Part shown: positions 36,475 to 47,640 of the stretch, piece after piece
Position numbering within the stretch: position 1 is the first letter of the stretch
Layout of the letters: every line of letters begins with the position of its first letter
Assembly (NCBI GenBank): GCA_012064415.1
Contig: SSNU01000071.1
Coordinates: 366,046-430,045 of the forward strand
DNA length: 64,000 bases
Direction: 5' to 3'
Origin: Gyrodactylus bullatarudis
Lineage: Eukaryota > Platyhelminthes > Monogenea > Gyrodactylidea > Gyrodactylidae
Translations under genes and position numbers: made by a program
The notes under the pieces: model-generated
What the model was told of the DNA's origin: nothing
Databases searched by the model: none
What the model saw: the letters and a program-made list of their open reading frames with translations, nothing else

Positions 36475-36647
36475 GGAAAATCCAGAGAAGTCAACGGTAG
36501 TTGATAATCTAATTAAATCTCAGCCCGTAATTAACAGTTTCAACAATACAAAGAAGGCTTCACCTGCAGTTGGCAAAAGAGGTAGAAAACGTAAAAGTCT
36601 AACTGGGCAACCAACGATGGACAGATACGTGAAAAGGAAACAATGAC
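36475..36647 (+). CDS. Possible terminal exon or retrocopied C-terminus with a basic, PIP-box-like end
   Basis: The plus strand is open from an acceptor-like TTATCTAG (about 36455) to TGA at 36645-36647. The peptide includes NSFNNTKKASPAV, GKRGRKRKSLTG and the C-terminal QPTMDRYVKRKQ. Q-x-x-M-x-x-Y near a basic terminus resembles the PCNA-binding (PIP) motif at the end of some replication and repair proteins, and GKRGRKRK would suit a nuclear protein. There is no clear polypyrimidine tract and no upstream partner exon that I can find, so a retrocopied 3' end is as likely as a real exon. The frame start given is approximate. Confidence 0.3.
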
Positions 36648-37148
36648 CATCAGGGATAGTCGATGACTCTCAAAAATTCAAAAAACTCAATATTTCACTG
36701 GAAATTGTGATTCTTTATTACTAACTGAATATATCTCATTCCATGTATTTCAAAAATGGGGTAGTTTTGAAGGTCAGAAATCGAATTGAAGATCGAAATT
36801 TTATGTATTTAAGAATAATTAAAAATATTACTACTTGTATCGAGCAATTTCAAGTTATTAGTGAGACAAAATTTTAATAAAAATCATTTTTAGGTCAAAA
36901 AAGGCCAAACAGTAAAGTTTTAAAGCTCGATCATTGACAGTTTGGAATTAATTCAAAATAGGAAAGAAATTTTTTTGTTTTACTGAGCCAAATTATATCA
37001 AAATTTTATTGGCGTAATTTTAAACCGAAAAATATAGGAGATTCTAAGTTGATACCTTAAACGGTTACTCCTCTATACTGGTTTATTCGTCTAATCATAA
37101 TTTAACATACTATCTGAAAGCTAATTGAACTCGAAGAAATCGTAGATT

Positions 37149-37427
37149 TTAAACATTATTGTATTGATTCTTATAAAATTTGTTGATAAGGATCAACCAA
37201 ATAGTATAAGAGATAGAATTGGTGTTAACTTGGGGTTTCTTATATCTTCTATTCGGTAATGCCATATCAAGAATTTTAAGAGCATCTTTTCGAATTTCTA
37301 GATTCTTTTCACCAAGCATTGTGAGGATAATAACTTCTGGATGAGCAAAATACGAATTCTTTGTCATCTTAGCTAATGCTACTCTAGCAATTTGAGGATA
37401 AGGAAAATCCTTGATTCGCTGTAACAT
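37149..37427 (-). pseudogene. C-terminal part of the same uncharacterised repetitive gene
   Basis: A 92-codon open frame containing NSYFAHPEVIILTML and IRKDALKILDMA. These fit the FAHPENLLLAML ... IRxLALRRI pattern I associate with the C-terminus of the family named for 37493-37840. It follows 65 bp after that frame on the same strand, with a TGA just upstream of its first Met. Together the two are best read as one internally deleted, frameshifted copy inside innexin A intron 1. Confidence 0.42.
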
Positions 37428-37492
37428 CTGGTAGCATCAGATATTGAAGGGTACAGCTTTGCTTGGATTTCAGGTAAACTCTCATTACAAAT

Positions 37493-37840
37493 TCAGCATT
37501 TTTGGGAGAAAGGACTGCGACATGAGGCAATGTAAAATATTTTATTGAAGTATTCTTCAAGTGATTTGCTACGAACTAGTATTTTTTTCCTTTTTTCCAA
37601 AAGCTCTTTGATTTTAGATTTGATTTTGTATTCGTTGACAACCGGAATTCGAAAACGTTCATATGGCTTTTTGATTTTAATTATCAGGTTTGTAATTGCG
37701 TGATTTTTTACTTGTGGAGAATGACTTCCACCAGTGTTATACAGCCAATCTCTATAAACGTCTCCATTAGTTGCAAATTTAATTCCATCATAATCCAAAG
37801 GAAGTTGGATACGATTATTGATATCTTTAATGTTAGACAT
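37493..37840 (-). pseudogene. N-terminal part of an uncharacterised repetitive invertebrate gene
   Basis: This is a 115-codon open frame with a plausible start (MSNIKDINNRIQLP). The pattern HAITNLIIKI, IPVV, IKSKIKELLEKRKKILVRS and then FNKIFYIASCR resembles a family I recall as highly repeated in arthropod, cnidarian and flatworm genomes. In that family a similar segment runs into a cysteine-rich stretch (FDIASCKC). Here the frame breaks just after that point. The next open frame (37149-37427) looks like the C-terminal part, so the middle is deleted. Function is unknown; the family often travels with transposons. The recollection is from memory and unverified. Confidence 0.42.
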
Positions 37841-37959
37841 GTTGAAATTTTGAAATAAAGTTACGTGTAAAACAAACTTGGGATAGTGAATCCTGTGTCA
37901 TTGACCATGGATACTGCAAACCAACCTTAAACCCTCCCCCTTTTGTGCTCTAACCAATC

Positions 37960-38000
37960 AGAGGATATTATTGTTCATCGAATATATTATAAATATCTAG
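37960..38000 (+). promoter_or_regulatory. CCAAT and TATA-like elements upstream of the 37.8-kb frame
   Basis: CTAACCAATCAGAGG (about 37949-37963) is followed on the plus strand by TTATAAATATC about 25 bp later. The CCAAT box also reads as GATTGG toward the minus-strand frame starting at 37840. It may be the promoter of the repetitive gene copy, or a divergent one. No downstream plus-strand gene is seen. Confidence 0.22.
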
Positions 38001-40961
38001 CCGGTGTAATAGTCTGCGAGATCCGGTGAAATATAAGCTTTATTACTAAATATCCACTTGACTTCCAAATCCTCTAAATGAGTCTTTCATTTGAAACTAA
38101 AAATATCTTTGAAAAACCTCGCCGGTATTTCCCTAACAAACAAAAAATATGTATAATTCATAAAGATCGCTATTAACCGGTGATAACCAAAATCAGATAT
38201 TTTAAAAATATATAGAATGTATTTTTGAAAACCCATTTGCTGAGGCTGTAGATTTCAATATGCAATCAAAAAATGCGAATTTTAACCTCTATTATCTTTT
38301 AAATAATAAGTCGGAATTCAGATTCTAAATTGTGTGATAAAAAAACAGTTTGGGAAATCAAGCCTGTTTACCACGTGGACGTTGAATAAAAGAAAGTAAT
38401 TTAACATCTTTGAGTCCTATCCAAGCATATTCATTTGTTCTACTCATTTTTTAATTTCTAAATTCTTCTCGAATACAATTCCGAGTCTATTCTTACTTTC
38501 CGACTAGTCGATTAGGATAAGAGTCCATCTTAATTTTATCGAATCGAATATTTCCTAATCTATTCAAGAAGCAAAACGGGAAAGAGAAACTTAATCAGCA
38601 ATGAAAATTTTATTTCATAATCCAGAGTTATCTTCCTTGTGATCAAATAGAAAGTGGAATTGATTTTAGTTAAGTGATTCTAGCACATGATTTTTCTTAT
38701 TCAGAGTTTGCCTTTATTTCTTCCGTCGATATTTTGACTATAGTTGAAAATAATTACATCAGGGATGATCTACTTTTGAGTAGAAAACTGATGTTCTTTT
38801 TAGGTTCTTAGTTAAGAAATACGCTTAGCTCTATATTTCGACAAACAGGTGTTGTACCAATTCAAAGAAAGTTGATTTTTTCAAAAAATCATTTTTTAGT
38901 TTTAAACGTTTTTTTCAGGGTTACCTCTAGAATTCAAATATACTATCGCCTGAACTCTATTCGCAAAAGCTTGAAAGTAGCCAATAACTTGTGAACTAAA
39001 AATAATTCGATTAAAATAACTGTGGATTCGTAATCAAAGTATTTAGTAAACTACTTGATAAAAAAAGATTAAATGCGAAAAATGGTGTTTCAATAGGGAT
39101 TTCAAAGCCAGTAACTGCTTTGATAATTATTAGAAAAATGACTCTGATAAATATTAATCCAATAAAGATTAAATGAAGACACTGAAGAACCATATAAAAG
39201 ATCTTTTTTCTAAATTGCCCTCAAAGGTACTGTATTTCTGAATAAAACGAAATGAAGAAATACTCATCTTCTAATATAGTAAGAGGTTGTTGTATAATTT
39301 TCTTTTAATGATTTTGTTTGGTGAATTGATGAGAAACTAGACCAGAAAATAAAAACTCCTTATTATCGTTAGAGAAAAGTTGGGAAACGAAATTCTCATG
39401 AGATCATGTTTTCATTAAAAACAAAACTGACAGCAAGTTTATCTTATGTTCCTTTATTTGAGTGAAATATAGATATTTATTTATTAAATTGTCAGAAAAA
39501 AGGCATTTCATTGAATAAATTACTCTGTGAAATACTCTTACAGAGCTAATATCAACTGATATATGTAAGGGTACTAGAACTTCCCCACCCGACCCCTTAT
39601 TCCCTCATTTGATAATTATCATGCGTTCTGTGAATTGATAGATAAATGTCCTAACCTTAAAATGTATATAATGCATGCCATATAATAATAATATCATTGT
39701 TTGAGAGAAAGAGTGTATATAATAAGCGCTGTATCAGGTCAGCACAAAAAATATCTCATATTAATAATACACACTCATATTTCGTTCAAGTAATCATCTA
39801 AGTATATATATTCCCTTACAGAAAACAAGAATACAGTTGGATATCTGAGAACTCTTCTTCCCTCTTTGTTATGCCTATGAATTCCCAAATTTTGACAAGA
39901 TGAATGGTAAACTTCTAGGGGTCAAAGGAAAAATTTTACTCATTCAGAAAAATACTTGACACTATTTCTTACTCAAATTAAAAGACAGACGAATATCCAC
40001 TTAAATACAAATGTTTTGTAGAATTAAGAACATGATATAACTAGTTCTAGAATTTCAAAAAAATGATTTATTTTTTATTCTACTTTTGTTTAAGAATTAG
40101 AATTTGTATACCAATTCAAAATACCAATCCACTGCCAGATGACGAAAATTTGCATAAGACTTGTCATAACAAACATTTAATCGAGTCTTATCAATTTTTC
40201 TGATTTTGTAATAATACCTTATTCACAACCCGAACTGAAAGACCGTGAATCTATCAGTTTAACACAATTCCCTAATAAATCATTTAATAGAAATTTTCCA
40301 TTATCACCAATTTACCACTGATTATTGAAAACTTTTGAAACAAAAAAATTTCTATTTTTTGACTTTAATAATTTCTTCATTTCTCCGAAAACGCGCAATG
40401 AATGAATGTTAAAATCAGTTGTTACCCTTATGTAGAATTATTAATGCCTAAAAGAGATCTTAATTTTAAAAACAACGTCTGTAAAGAAAATACGAATGAA
40501 GAATATATAATTTTCCCATTCAAGCCAGTAATATAGGAAGGAAAAACACCTATGGCGTTTTTTAATGATGTTCATCAACGCAGTTACTTCTGGTTCTGAT
40601 CACAAAAAAAGGATGAAATTATGTAGACATGAAACTCTCCCTTTCTGTATTCAATCTCATTGTTAATTAAATGATTAGAAATTCATGTCTGATAAAGATT
40701 ATTTAATCCAAAAAATATTCTATTAGAGATGATAGAGGAAATTAATATCCATCGCTCCCATGTATGCAATATGTACACAATATCAATACAGTATATATTG
40801 TGTGTATTTATATTTGTACATAGGAAAAGAGAGATTATCAAAATTAATTCCTCAAATTTGATGATGAAAAATAACATTAAAAGAGCTAAATAAAAGAAGA
40901 GATCAAAACAGACTTATTAATCACAACCAGTTATAACCATTGATGAGAAACTTGAAAACAT

Positions 40962-41100
40962 GTTTAATTGATGTGAAGTGGGGAATCTGTGATTTTTTGG
41001 GGAATTAAGAAGCCTACTATTACCGTTTGAAGAAAAAATAATCTCATATTAACTGAATTCTTTAAGGAAAATCCCAATTTCATATCAATTAGCTTTACAT
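40962..41100. mobile_element. Minimal type B MITE (both ends, almost no interior)
   Basis: About 140 bp: TTAATTGATGTGAAGTGGGG at the left and CCCAATTTCATATCAATTAG at the right, ending GCTT next to TA, with only about 95 bp between. It looks like an internal-deletion derivative. Confidence 0.6.
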
Positions 41101-41634
41101 AGTGTTTTTGTGTCAATTTTTCGGAATAAATTTGATTCAAAAAAAAGAAATTTATGCTTTGTAATTAAAAAAAGATATCCTTTTAAATTATACACATTGT
41201 TCTTAAATGAGGTGGAGAAGTGGACATTTTCAAGACACTTTAGTGATTACACTGGAATTCCATCTCATCATGTGAGAATCTACACTATGCACGCAAGTTA
41301 AAAGTTTCTCCCAAAAATAATAAAAGAGATGTTTAGTTTGAAATTAAAAAAATGGGAAAAGATCCTTTTTTTCTAGGAGAATGAGGAAAAACTATAGGAT
41401 CCGTAACACAGGAAGAGAAAGGTAAGAATTAGTATGACTACAAGAGTATAATTACATTCTCTCAGATATCCCGTTTGTAATGTACATCTTAGTACATCTC
41501 GATTCGTAGAGAAAAGACAAGCTAGAAAAAAAGTAAAGGGATTATATTTTTCTAAGATGCAGAGATGAGACAAAATCGATTGAGCGCATTCTCCCTTTTG
41601 CCAGAGAGGAAGAAATGAAAGATCATCATCACTC

Positions 41635-41787
41635 TGGCCAGTTGCATAAAATTCTATATCATCGTTTTATATCATCATCACAAAAAGAGACATAATGTTT
41701 AGAGGTAGGATATAATTTAACTTGGGCCAGAATCTAATCCAGTTCCTTCCACAAGATTCTAATGGTGTAAAGAGTAGAAAATTGGAC
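41635..41787 (+). repeat. Dispersed repeat (copy 1 of 3)
   Basis: It shares GGGCCAGAATCTAATCCAGT and AATGGTGTAAAGAGTAGAAA with 62605-62737 at high identity. Both copies sit just left of a hAT-like MITE palindrome, suggesting they move as one unit. Confidence 0.6.
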
Positions 41788-42135
41788 TAAAATTTCCAAA
41801 ATTACTAGTATTTTAATATTATCCCACCGAATTTTGCTTCAAAATACTTATGTAATTAAAAAAATAAGCGAAAATTTTCAAATAAAAAACGTTTTTAATG
41901 TTTTATTTTTATAATTTAACTTTATTTCTTACAAAAAGTGCAAAAATGTTTTTTTAATAGTTATTGTATTTTCCATGAATATTACAATTTTGATCGGTCA
42001 AAAAACGTTTTAAATTTGGAAATTTTCACAATTTTGATAATCTCATTCCAGAAGCATGGAAAGGTATTTTGAAGCGAAATTTGGAGGGAAATTATTAAAA
42101 TACTTGAAGAAATAAATTATCATATTAACAGAGAA
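41787..42135. mobile_element. Diverged copy of the hAT-like MITE
   Basis: It shares CCAGAAGCATGGAAAGGTAT, AAAACGTTTT-rich centre sequence and AAAATACTTGAAGA with the element at 3334-3684 but has a longer loop. The outer termini are degraded, so the ends are approximate. It directly abuts the repeat at 41635-41787. Confidence 0.6.
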
Positions 42136-42919
42136 AAAAATTTTCTTTATTTTTATTTCGTAAATATTTTATTCCCCACCAAATGTCCTGCTATTTTTTC
42201 AATATTTCATAGAATAATAATAATAATCAAACAATGATGAACCGAAAATTCATAAAGTTCACTTGTAGGTCAAAATATCCTACACTGTTGCATAACTTTT
42301 AAGATCAAGTAAATTTGTAATGATTAAAATTGAATTTACTACCAATTTTTATCCCATTAAATAGAATCAGAGAATTTAGTAAGGAACAGACAAGTATTTT
42401 TAAAATTGAAAAAAAACTTTAATCTATAACTAATTGAAATTCTTGATGTTTTATATGAAGTAAAAGGGTAACTCATAATTAGCTTTATTTTCTAATTTAC
42501 CAAACATGGACCAAACATGAAAAATTAATAAATATGATTAATCATATGAAAAATCAAAATTATTTCAAAAGTATCTTACAACAATAATTCTGGTGAATCA
42601 ATAAGAAATTTTTCTCGACTATCGATCATGAATTTTGTAAGTTTTTGACTGAAAACGAACTCTATCATTAAAAATAATTAGGCATAATTGGGTAACGTTG
42701 CAATTATACTTCAAGAAAACCAGTATGCATACAATGATCAATGTAAAAAGTTTGTAATTTTTGAAGAGAAGAATTGCTTGTTACATGTTGAAAAAGTAAT
42801 GAAATTTCTTTCAAGTGAAGATCAAAAGATTTTCCCTACCTGGAAAAATACAAATTCCAAGTATCGGGAAAGCGTTTGTTCTTATTATATTCCAACATGT
42901 TATTTTTCAAACTCTCTGA

Positions 42920-43195
42920 GAATTTTTTAAAAAACTTAATTTTTTTCTCCGACCTGCTGCCGCAAAATTTGAGTATTTTGTCTAATGCTGATCCTAAATA
43001 TTAGAATATACTTGCTTCAAATCTATAAAAACAACAAACAGTTTACGCTCAAAGATTGAACTAGTTGAAATTTGACACATTTCTAAGGTTGAAAATGGCC
43101 AACTCTTGTTAGATTTTTCAACTTATCGGCTTATTTTATTGTGAAATATGAAAAGTTCTCGTCTTCCTGACTATCCGGGGAAAAGTCTTGAGATT
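42920..43195. mobile_element. Remnant of a type C MITE
   Basis: Fragments such as GATTGAACTAGTTGAAATTT and GACTATCCGGGGAAAAGTCT resemble type C interior sequence. It has no clear ends. Confidence 0.35.
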
Positions 43196-43849
43196 CTTGA
43201 GATATTGTGTAATGTTCTTAGGGCTATCTCTTATTTCCCATCGACTCTTGGAATCGTGTTATCGATGAGTAATAAAACTCAGTAACTTGAGTAATTATAT
43301 GAGTTAGCCTAAATTAAAATTTCTTCCCAAATTTTCTTTAAAACATATACTATAAATATTTGCATCGCCCATTCTTCTATAGTGTTTAGTGTTTAGATCG
43401 AATTCAAAAATTAATGCATGGTCGAGCACTCAAAGAGACATAGAAAGAATGCCGCTTTTACTTCAAACGAAAAAAAAGAAATAAATACAAAAGCGATAAT
43501 TTTCAAAATTATTTCTCGTTATCTCCACCAATTTCCATCTCTCAATGACTCATTTCCAGGGGATAAAGAGAAAAAGGGTGATGTGGGATCAGAAATTTCA
43601 TTTTTCATTCTATCCAACCTTGGCTAAAATTTTCGCATTGGAAAATATGACGTTTAATGATTTATCTTTCAAAGTTTTTATCTATTGTACACTATAGAAT
43701 GCGTATTGTTGCTCCACTAATATTACCAGTAATGAAGAAATTGTTATATTTGGAGACAGTAGAGATAATAGGAGATGACTATCGTAAAAAAAACAAGTTA
43801 AGCTTGCTTATTCATTCAAGAATAAAAGATATCCCATCATAACTATAGT

Positions 43850-44325
43850 CTGAACATTCAAATGAGTTACGGAGAAATGAAGTTCTATTCTATATTAACA
43901 AAAGAAGCTATTCATCATATATAAATTCTCTGATTCTTCGATCAGAATCGAAAGGTCTTACAATCTAAGAAATGTGTCTTATGAAAGTAACTACTTACTC
44001 TCCACCTGTAATAAAGACAACGATAAATATGAGTTATCTATATTCGATCTAAAATCGACTACACCAACTATATCCTGATCTTCATTAAGTAGAAACTACC
44101 AAGTGCTATTCGATTAAACTTTTCAGATTTACCTCCAACACTAGCCCATCGAAGATGTTCTACTCCCAGAGCCAATTCGATTGCAATCAAAAACTCTTTC
44201 AAGACTATGTTTCATCGATATAATTATAAACCATCAAAAGATTTACTATTTATTTGTATTCTCCATTAGTATTTTGTTTAAATTTTTTATTTTTCAATAT
44301 AGATTTTATTCTAACAAAAAATAAT
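43850..44325 (+). pseudogene. Decayed 3' end of the same non-LTR retrotransposon family
   Basis: Broken frames around 44080-44240 give RNYQVLFD and PIEDVLLPEPIRLQ-like peptide. The non-coding tail ends TTTTTCAATATAGATTTTAT TCTAACAAAAAA, close to that of 33782-34475. Several stops. Only the extreme 3' end is present. Confidence 0.45.
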
Positions 44326-45874
44326 TGAATTTCAAGTTTGACTGATTCTTTGATTTCTTCTTCTTACATAAAAGGGAATCTGGTATGGTTTCAAACTTGT
44401 GATAAATCAGTTTCAACTGGGAAAAAAAATTTGATTAACCAAATAATTTTTATGTGAACGCTTGAGGTTATTTTTGAAAAACAGCTGTTGAACGAGTATT
44501 TTCGGAGGAAAAAACAAGATGGTTAACATAACCGCGAACACATTGGATTTAATTTCATAGAAATTTTTTTTCTATTCAAATAAGCAGAATTATCAAATCT
44601 TTCATCAACACCGAGTAATCAAAATGACAAGAAAAATTCCGCTTCGTCAGTTTTCTTATCACGGTTTTGATCAAGGTACCTCATGTTAAATCAAAGCCAA
44701 TTTTCACACAAATCATTATGACATGCGTGTCATTTTTCGGTAGAATTTCATCTCAAGTACAAGTTAGAATTTAAAATAAACATGAAATAAAACCTATCAA
44801 TGATCTCAAAATAAATACGAGAACGAGGAACAAATTTGCCAATATTCTAAATGATATAGGATCCATTTACTTTCAAGATTGAGAAGATAAAGATAATCTT
44901 TTTCAAAAAAAGTACAACACAGCCAAATAGAGAGACAGAAAAGGGCCCCTATATTATCCTTCACAAGGAGTCTGAGATAGACGAAATACTCTATATAATC
45001 TTGAGGGATAGAGGACTGGGAAATGTCTACTGAGATGTTGAAAGAGAGTGAGAGCATGAGATTATTGATTTTTCCCTCCTATATAGAATACATAGAGGGA
45101 AAAGTTTGTTCAAAAAAATTAAAATTCTTTCAATGATGAAGATGTGGGGATAACTACTAGTTATTTTTCTCGCCATTGTTCAAGCTTCCATCTCTTTTTC
45201 CCTTCTTTTTCTTGTCTAACGATGAAATCTCTTCCTATTTTTTTCCCCATTCTCTTCTCCCTTTTCAAAAGTAAAATTATATAAAGATGAAATTATATTC
45301 TTCTAAAAATAAAACTAAAATCTTCATTGTGTACAGTGTATAGTACAGTACTCAGATGATCTATCAAGACATCCGAATGTTTTTTCTTGTGTACATCTGA
45401 TGCCCTAGCAAAAATCAGTATTCACTATTCAAAATATAAGAGAGAAATTATATAGATTATAGACATTTTAAAAACAAGGTGGAGGAGTAGAAAGAGGATG
45501 AAACATCAACTAAATCTATGATTGAATAAATCGCCAATGGGAATAAATTTCGATTTTTTCCTAGATTGAATCTACTCGTTTCGTCCAAGTCTTGTAATTA
45601 CATAATATAGCATAATTTGGCAATGAAAAGGTTCTCTTCTTTTAATAATAAAAATATAAAACAGTATAAAATATGTTAAATAATTTTCATCTGGTCGGCG
45701 AAATATTTATAATTAGATATTGAATATGAAAATCTAGTGTCTGCAAGCAGAACGAAAATCATCCGGTTAATGAAGATATGAGTAAAGTAAAGACTTAGTG
45801 TAGTCCAATTTAGATCTAATGTGAGAAATGACTAATTTAAGATTAGTCAAGTCCTCACAGTCAGGCAATTCATA

Positions 45875-46267
45875 CAGTCAATAACCAAGAGAGAAACAAG
45901 AATAGTGGAATGACAAATCAGACGTAGCTTCTCAAAAATAGTGGAATGATATGGTGTATTCGAAGGTATATAAGGCAATTTCATACCCTCACACACATCC
46001 ATGTGTTTGACTCAGAATCTTAACATTGAAGTATAGGGAGGGTAATTATGATTAAGTCGTATGCAATGAAACCAGTAATTAGCAATTGAAGTTAATTTTT
46101 TAACATTACACAACAGAAAACAAGAGAGTTTACATGTTTTTCAAGGTTTATGATATGAGTCATATCTTATTTTTCATTATTTTGTGTAAAATTGATAGAG
46201 TACTTTTTTTCCATCTTGGATCAACTGGTCAGGATGAAAAAATTTTCTTCTTGATCTGATCTAATTT
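45875..46267 (+). repeat. Left arm of the 1067-bp inverted-repeat element
   Basis: 393 bp, identical as read to the reverse complement of 46549-46941, with no gap. An RNA spanning both arms would form a 393-bp duplex. Confidence 0.9.
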
Positions 46268-46548
46268 CGAAGAGAAATTTTGTGTTGTCACTCTAAAACA
46301 AAAATTATATTTGTGTAAAATCTATTCTGGAAAAATTTCTCCCCTTCGATTTAACGTTAATTTTTGTTGCAAACGAATAAAGGATATCTTGAAAGCAGCA
46401 ACAGATGAAAATCAATTTTGGAAGAAAAAATTATTTTTGATCAGGATCGGATCTCAAAACGTTGATCACAAACGGGGTTTCTTTAGTTTTCTCAGAGAGT
46501 TTAATCAACGAAATAAAAATCGACCCTTACTCATGTCATCGACCGAGA

Positions 46549-46941
46549 AAATTAGATCAGATCAAGAAGAAAATTTTTTCATCCTGACCAGTTGATCCAA
46601 GATGGAAAAAAAGTACTCTATCAATTTTACACAAAATAATGAAAAATAAGATATGACTCATATCATAAACCTTGAAAAACATGTAAACTCTCTTGTTTTC
46701 TGTTGTGTAATGTTAAAAAATTAACTTCAATTGCTAATTACTGGTTTCATTGCATACGACTTAATCATAATTACCCTCCCTATACTTCAATGTTAAGATT
46801 CTGAGTCAAACACATGGATGTGTGTGAGGGTATGAAATTGCCTTATATACCTTCGAATACACCATATCATTCCACTATTTTTGAGAAGCTACGTCTGATT
46901 TGTCATTCCACTATTCTTGTTTCTCTCTTGGTTATTGACTG
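46549..46941 (-). repeat. Right arm of the 1067-bp inverted-repeat element
   Basis: Partner of 45875-46267. The open frame starting at 46311 reads into this arm, a sign that it is not a conserved gene. Confidence 0.9.
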
Positions 46942-47041
46942 TATTTTAATTTAATAGTATTGATGATAAGTAATTACATTCATATTTAGAATTCCTGAGG
47001 TTATAATTATTCTCTGAATCCTATTAGGACTCATAATTTTT

Positions 47042-47640
47042 TTAAATTTTAAATGCAAATCTACGATCCCAGAGAGGGTTTAATCCTGAGATCGAGATAA
47101 GCGCATTGTACAAGTCCAAATGAGGATAAAGGGAAGGTAGAAATCTGTATTGCACCCGCTCAATAATTGGAGATTGAGCGTTATTCAAATTAGGTTTAAC
47201 AGGGAAAATGTAGCCAAAAAAAGGAAATACCAATGACTTGTAAGCTTTTAGTCTTACGTCACTGGATTTAGAGAGTTTTCTTGTAGAATATAATACTAGT
47301 ATTAATTCTAGGGATATTAATAAGAGGATTTAATTTTAAATTAGATGATATACTGAAACCTAGATCCAAAGTTAAGGAGACAATTTCTCTAGGAAGTAAA
47401 AGCGATTCCATGAGAGTTGCAGGAAGACCAGATGGGAGCATAATTTAGCATTTATCTCTATTGATATAAAGCCTCAGGGCCTCAAGAGAATCTTTAAGAA
47501 GCGAGAAGTTATGATTTATTTTTATAATGTCCAAAGCATTATTTATTCTAAAGACGAATTTTAGATCGTCAGCATATTTTAAGAGGATATTCAAAGAAAT
47601 GATTGGATTTCGCACGGTTCGTCTACTATTGGTTTCAGTG
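47042..47640 (-). pseudogene. Non-LTR retrotransposon reverse transcriptase fragment with YADD motif
   Basis: On the minus strand LLKYADDLKFVFR (YADD at 47565-47576) is the catalytic motif of reverse transcriptases. Downstream come DSLEALRLYINRDKC, LTLDLGFSISSNLK, and after a frame change PIIERVQYRFLPSLYP and SGLNPLWDRRFAF, the same block as at 33.9 kb. At least three stops and one frameshift make it non-functional. Direction is opposite to the two other fragments. The family assignment within non-LTR elements (CR1/Jockey-like) is only a guess. Confidence 0.7.

Larger units (their letters stand above)
45875..46941. mobile_element. Non-autonomous long-inverted-repeat element, Tc1/mariner-like ends
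   Basis: This is a 1067-bp element made of two 393-bp arms (45875-46267 and 46549-46941) around a 281-bp centre. I compared the arms line by line and found them identical. The ends read CAGTCAATAACC and are flanked by TA (45873-45874, 46942-46943), the pattern of Tc1/mariner insertions. The centre has a 94-codon open frame (46311-46595) that runs into the right arm and shows no transposase motif, so the element lacks its own transposase. Its ends differ from those of the Tc1 copy at 25.7 kb, so that element's transposase is not its obvious source. Perfect arms imply recent insertion or strong homogenisation. Confidence 0.88.

Noticed and set aside
37945..38010. Histone-type promoter (CCAATCAGA plus TATAAATA)
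   Set aside because: No histone-like frame follows on either strand. The elements may serve the repetitive gene copy or be chance.
42688..42930. 80-codon plus-strand frame with several Cys as a small secreted protein
   Set aside because: No signal peptide, no splice or family evidence; length is within chance expectation for intron DNA.
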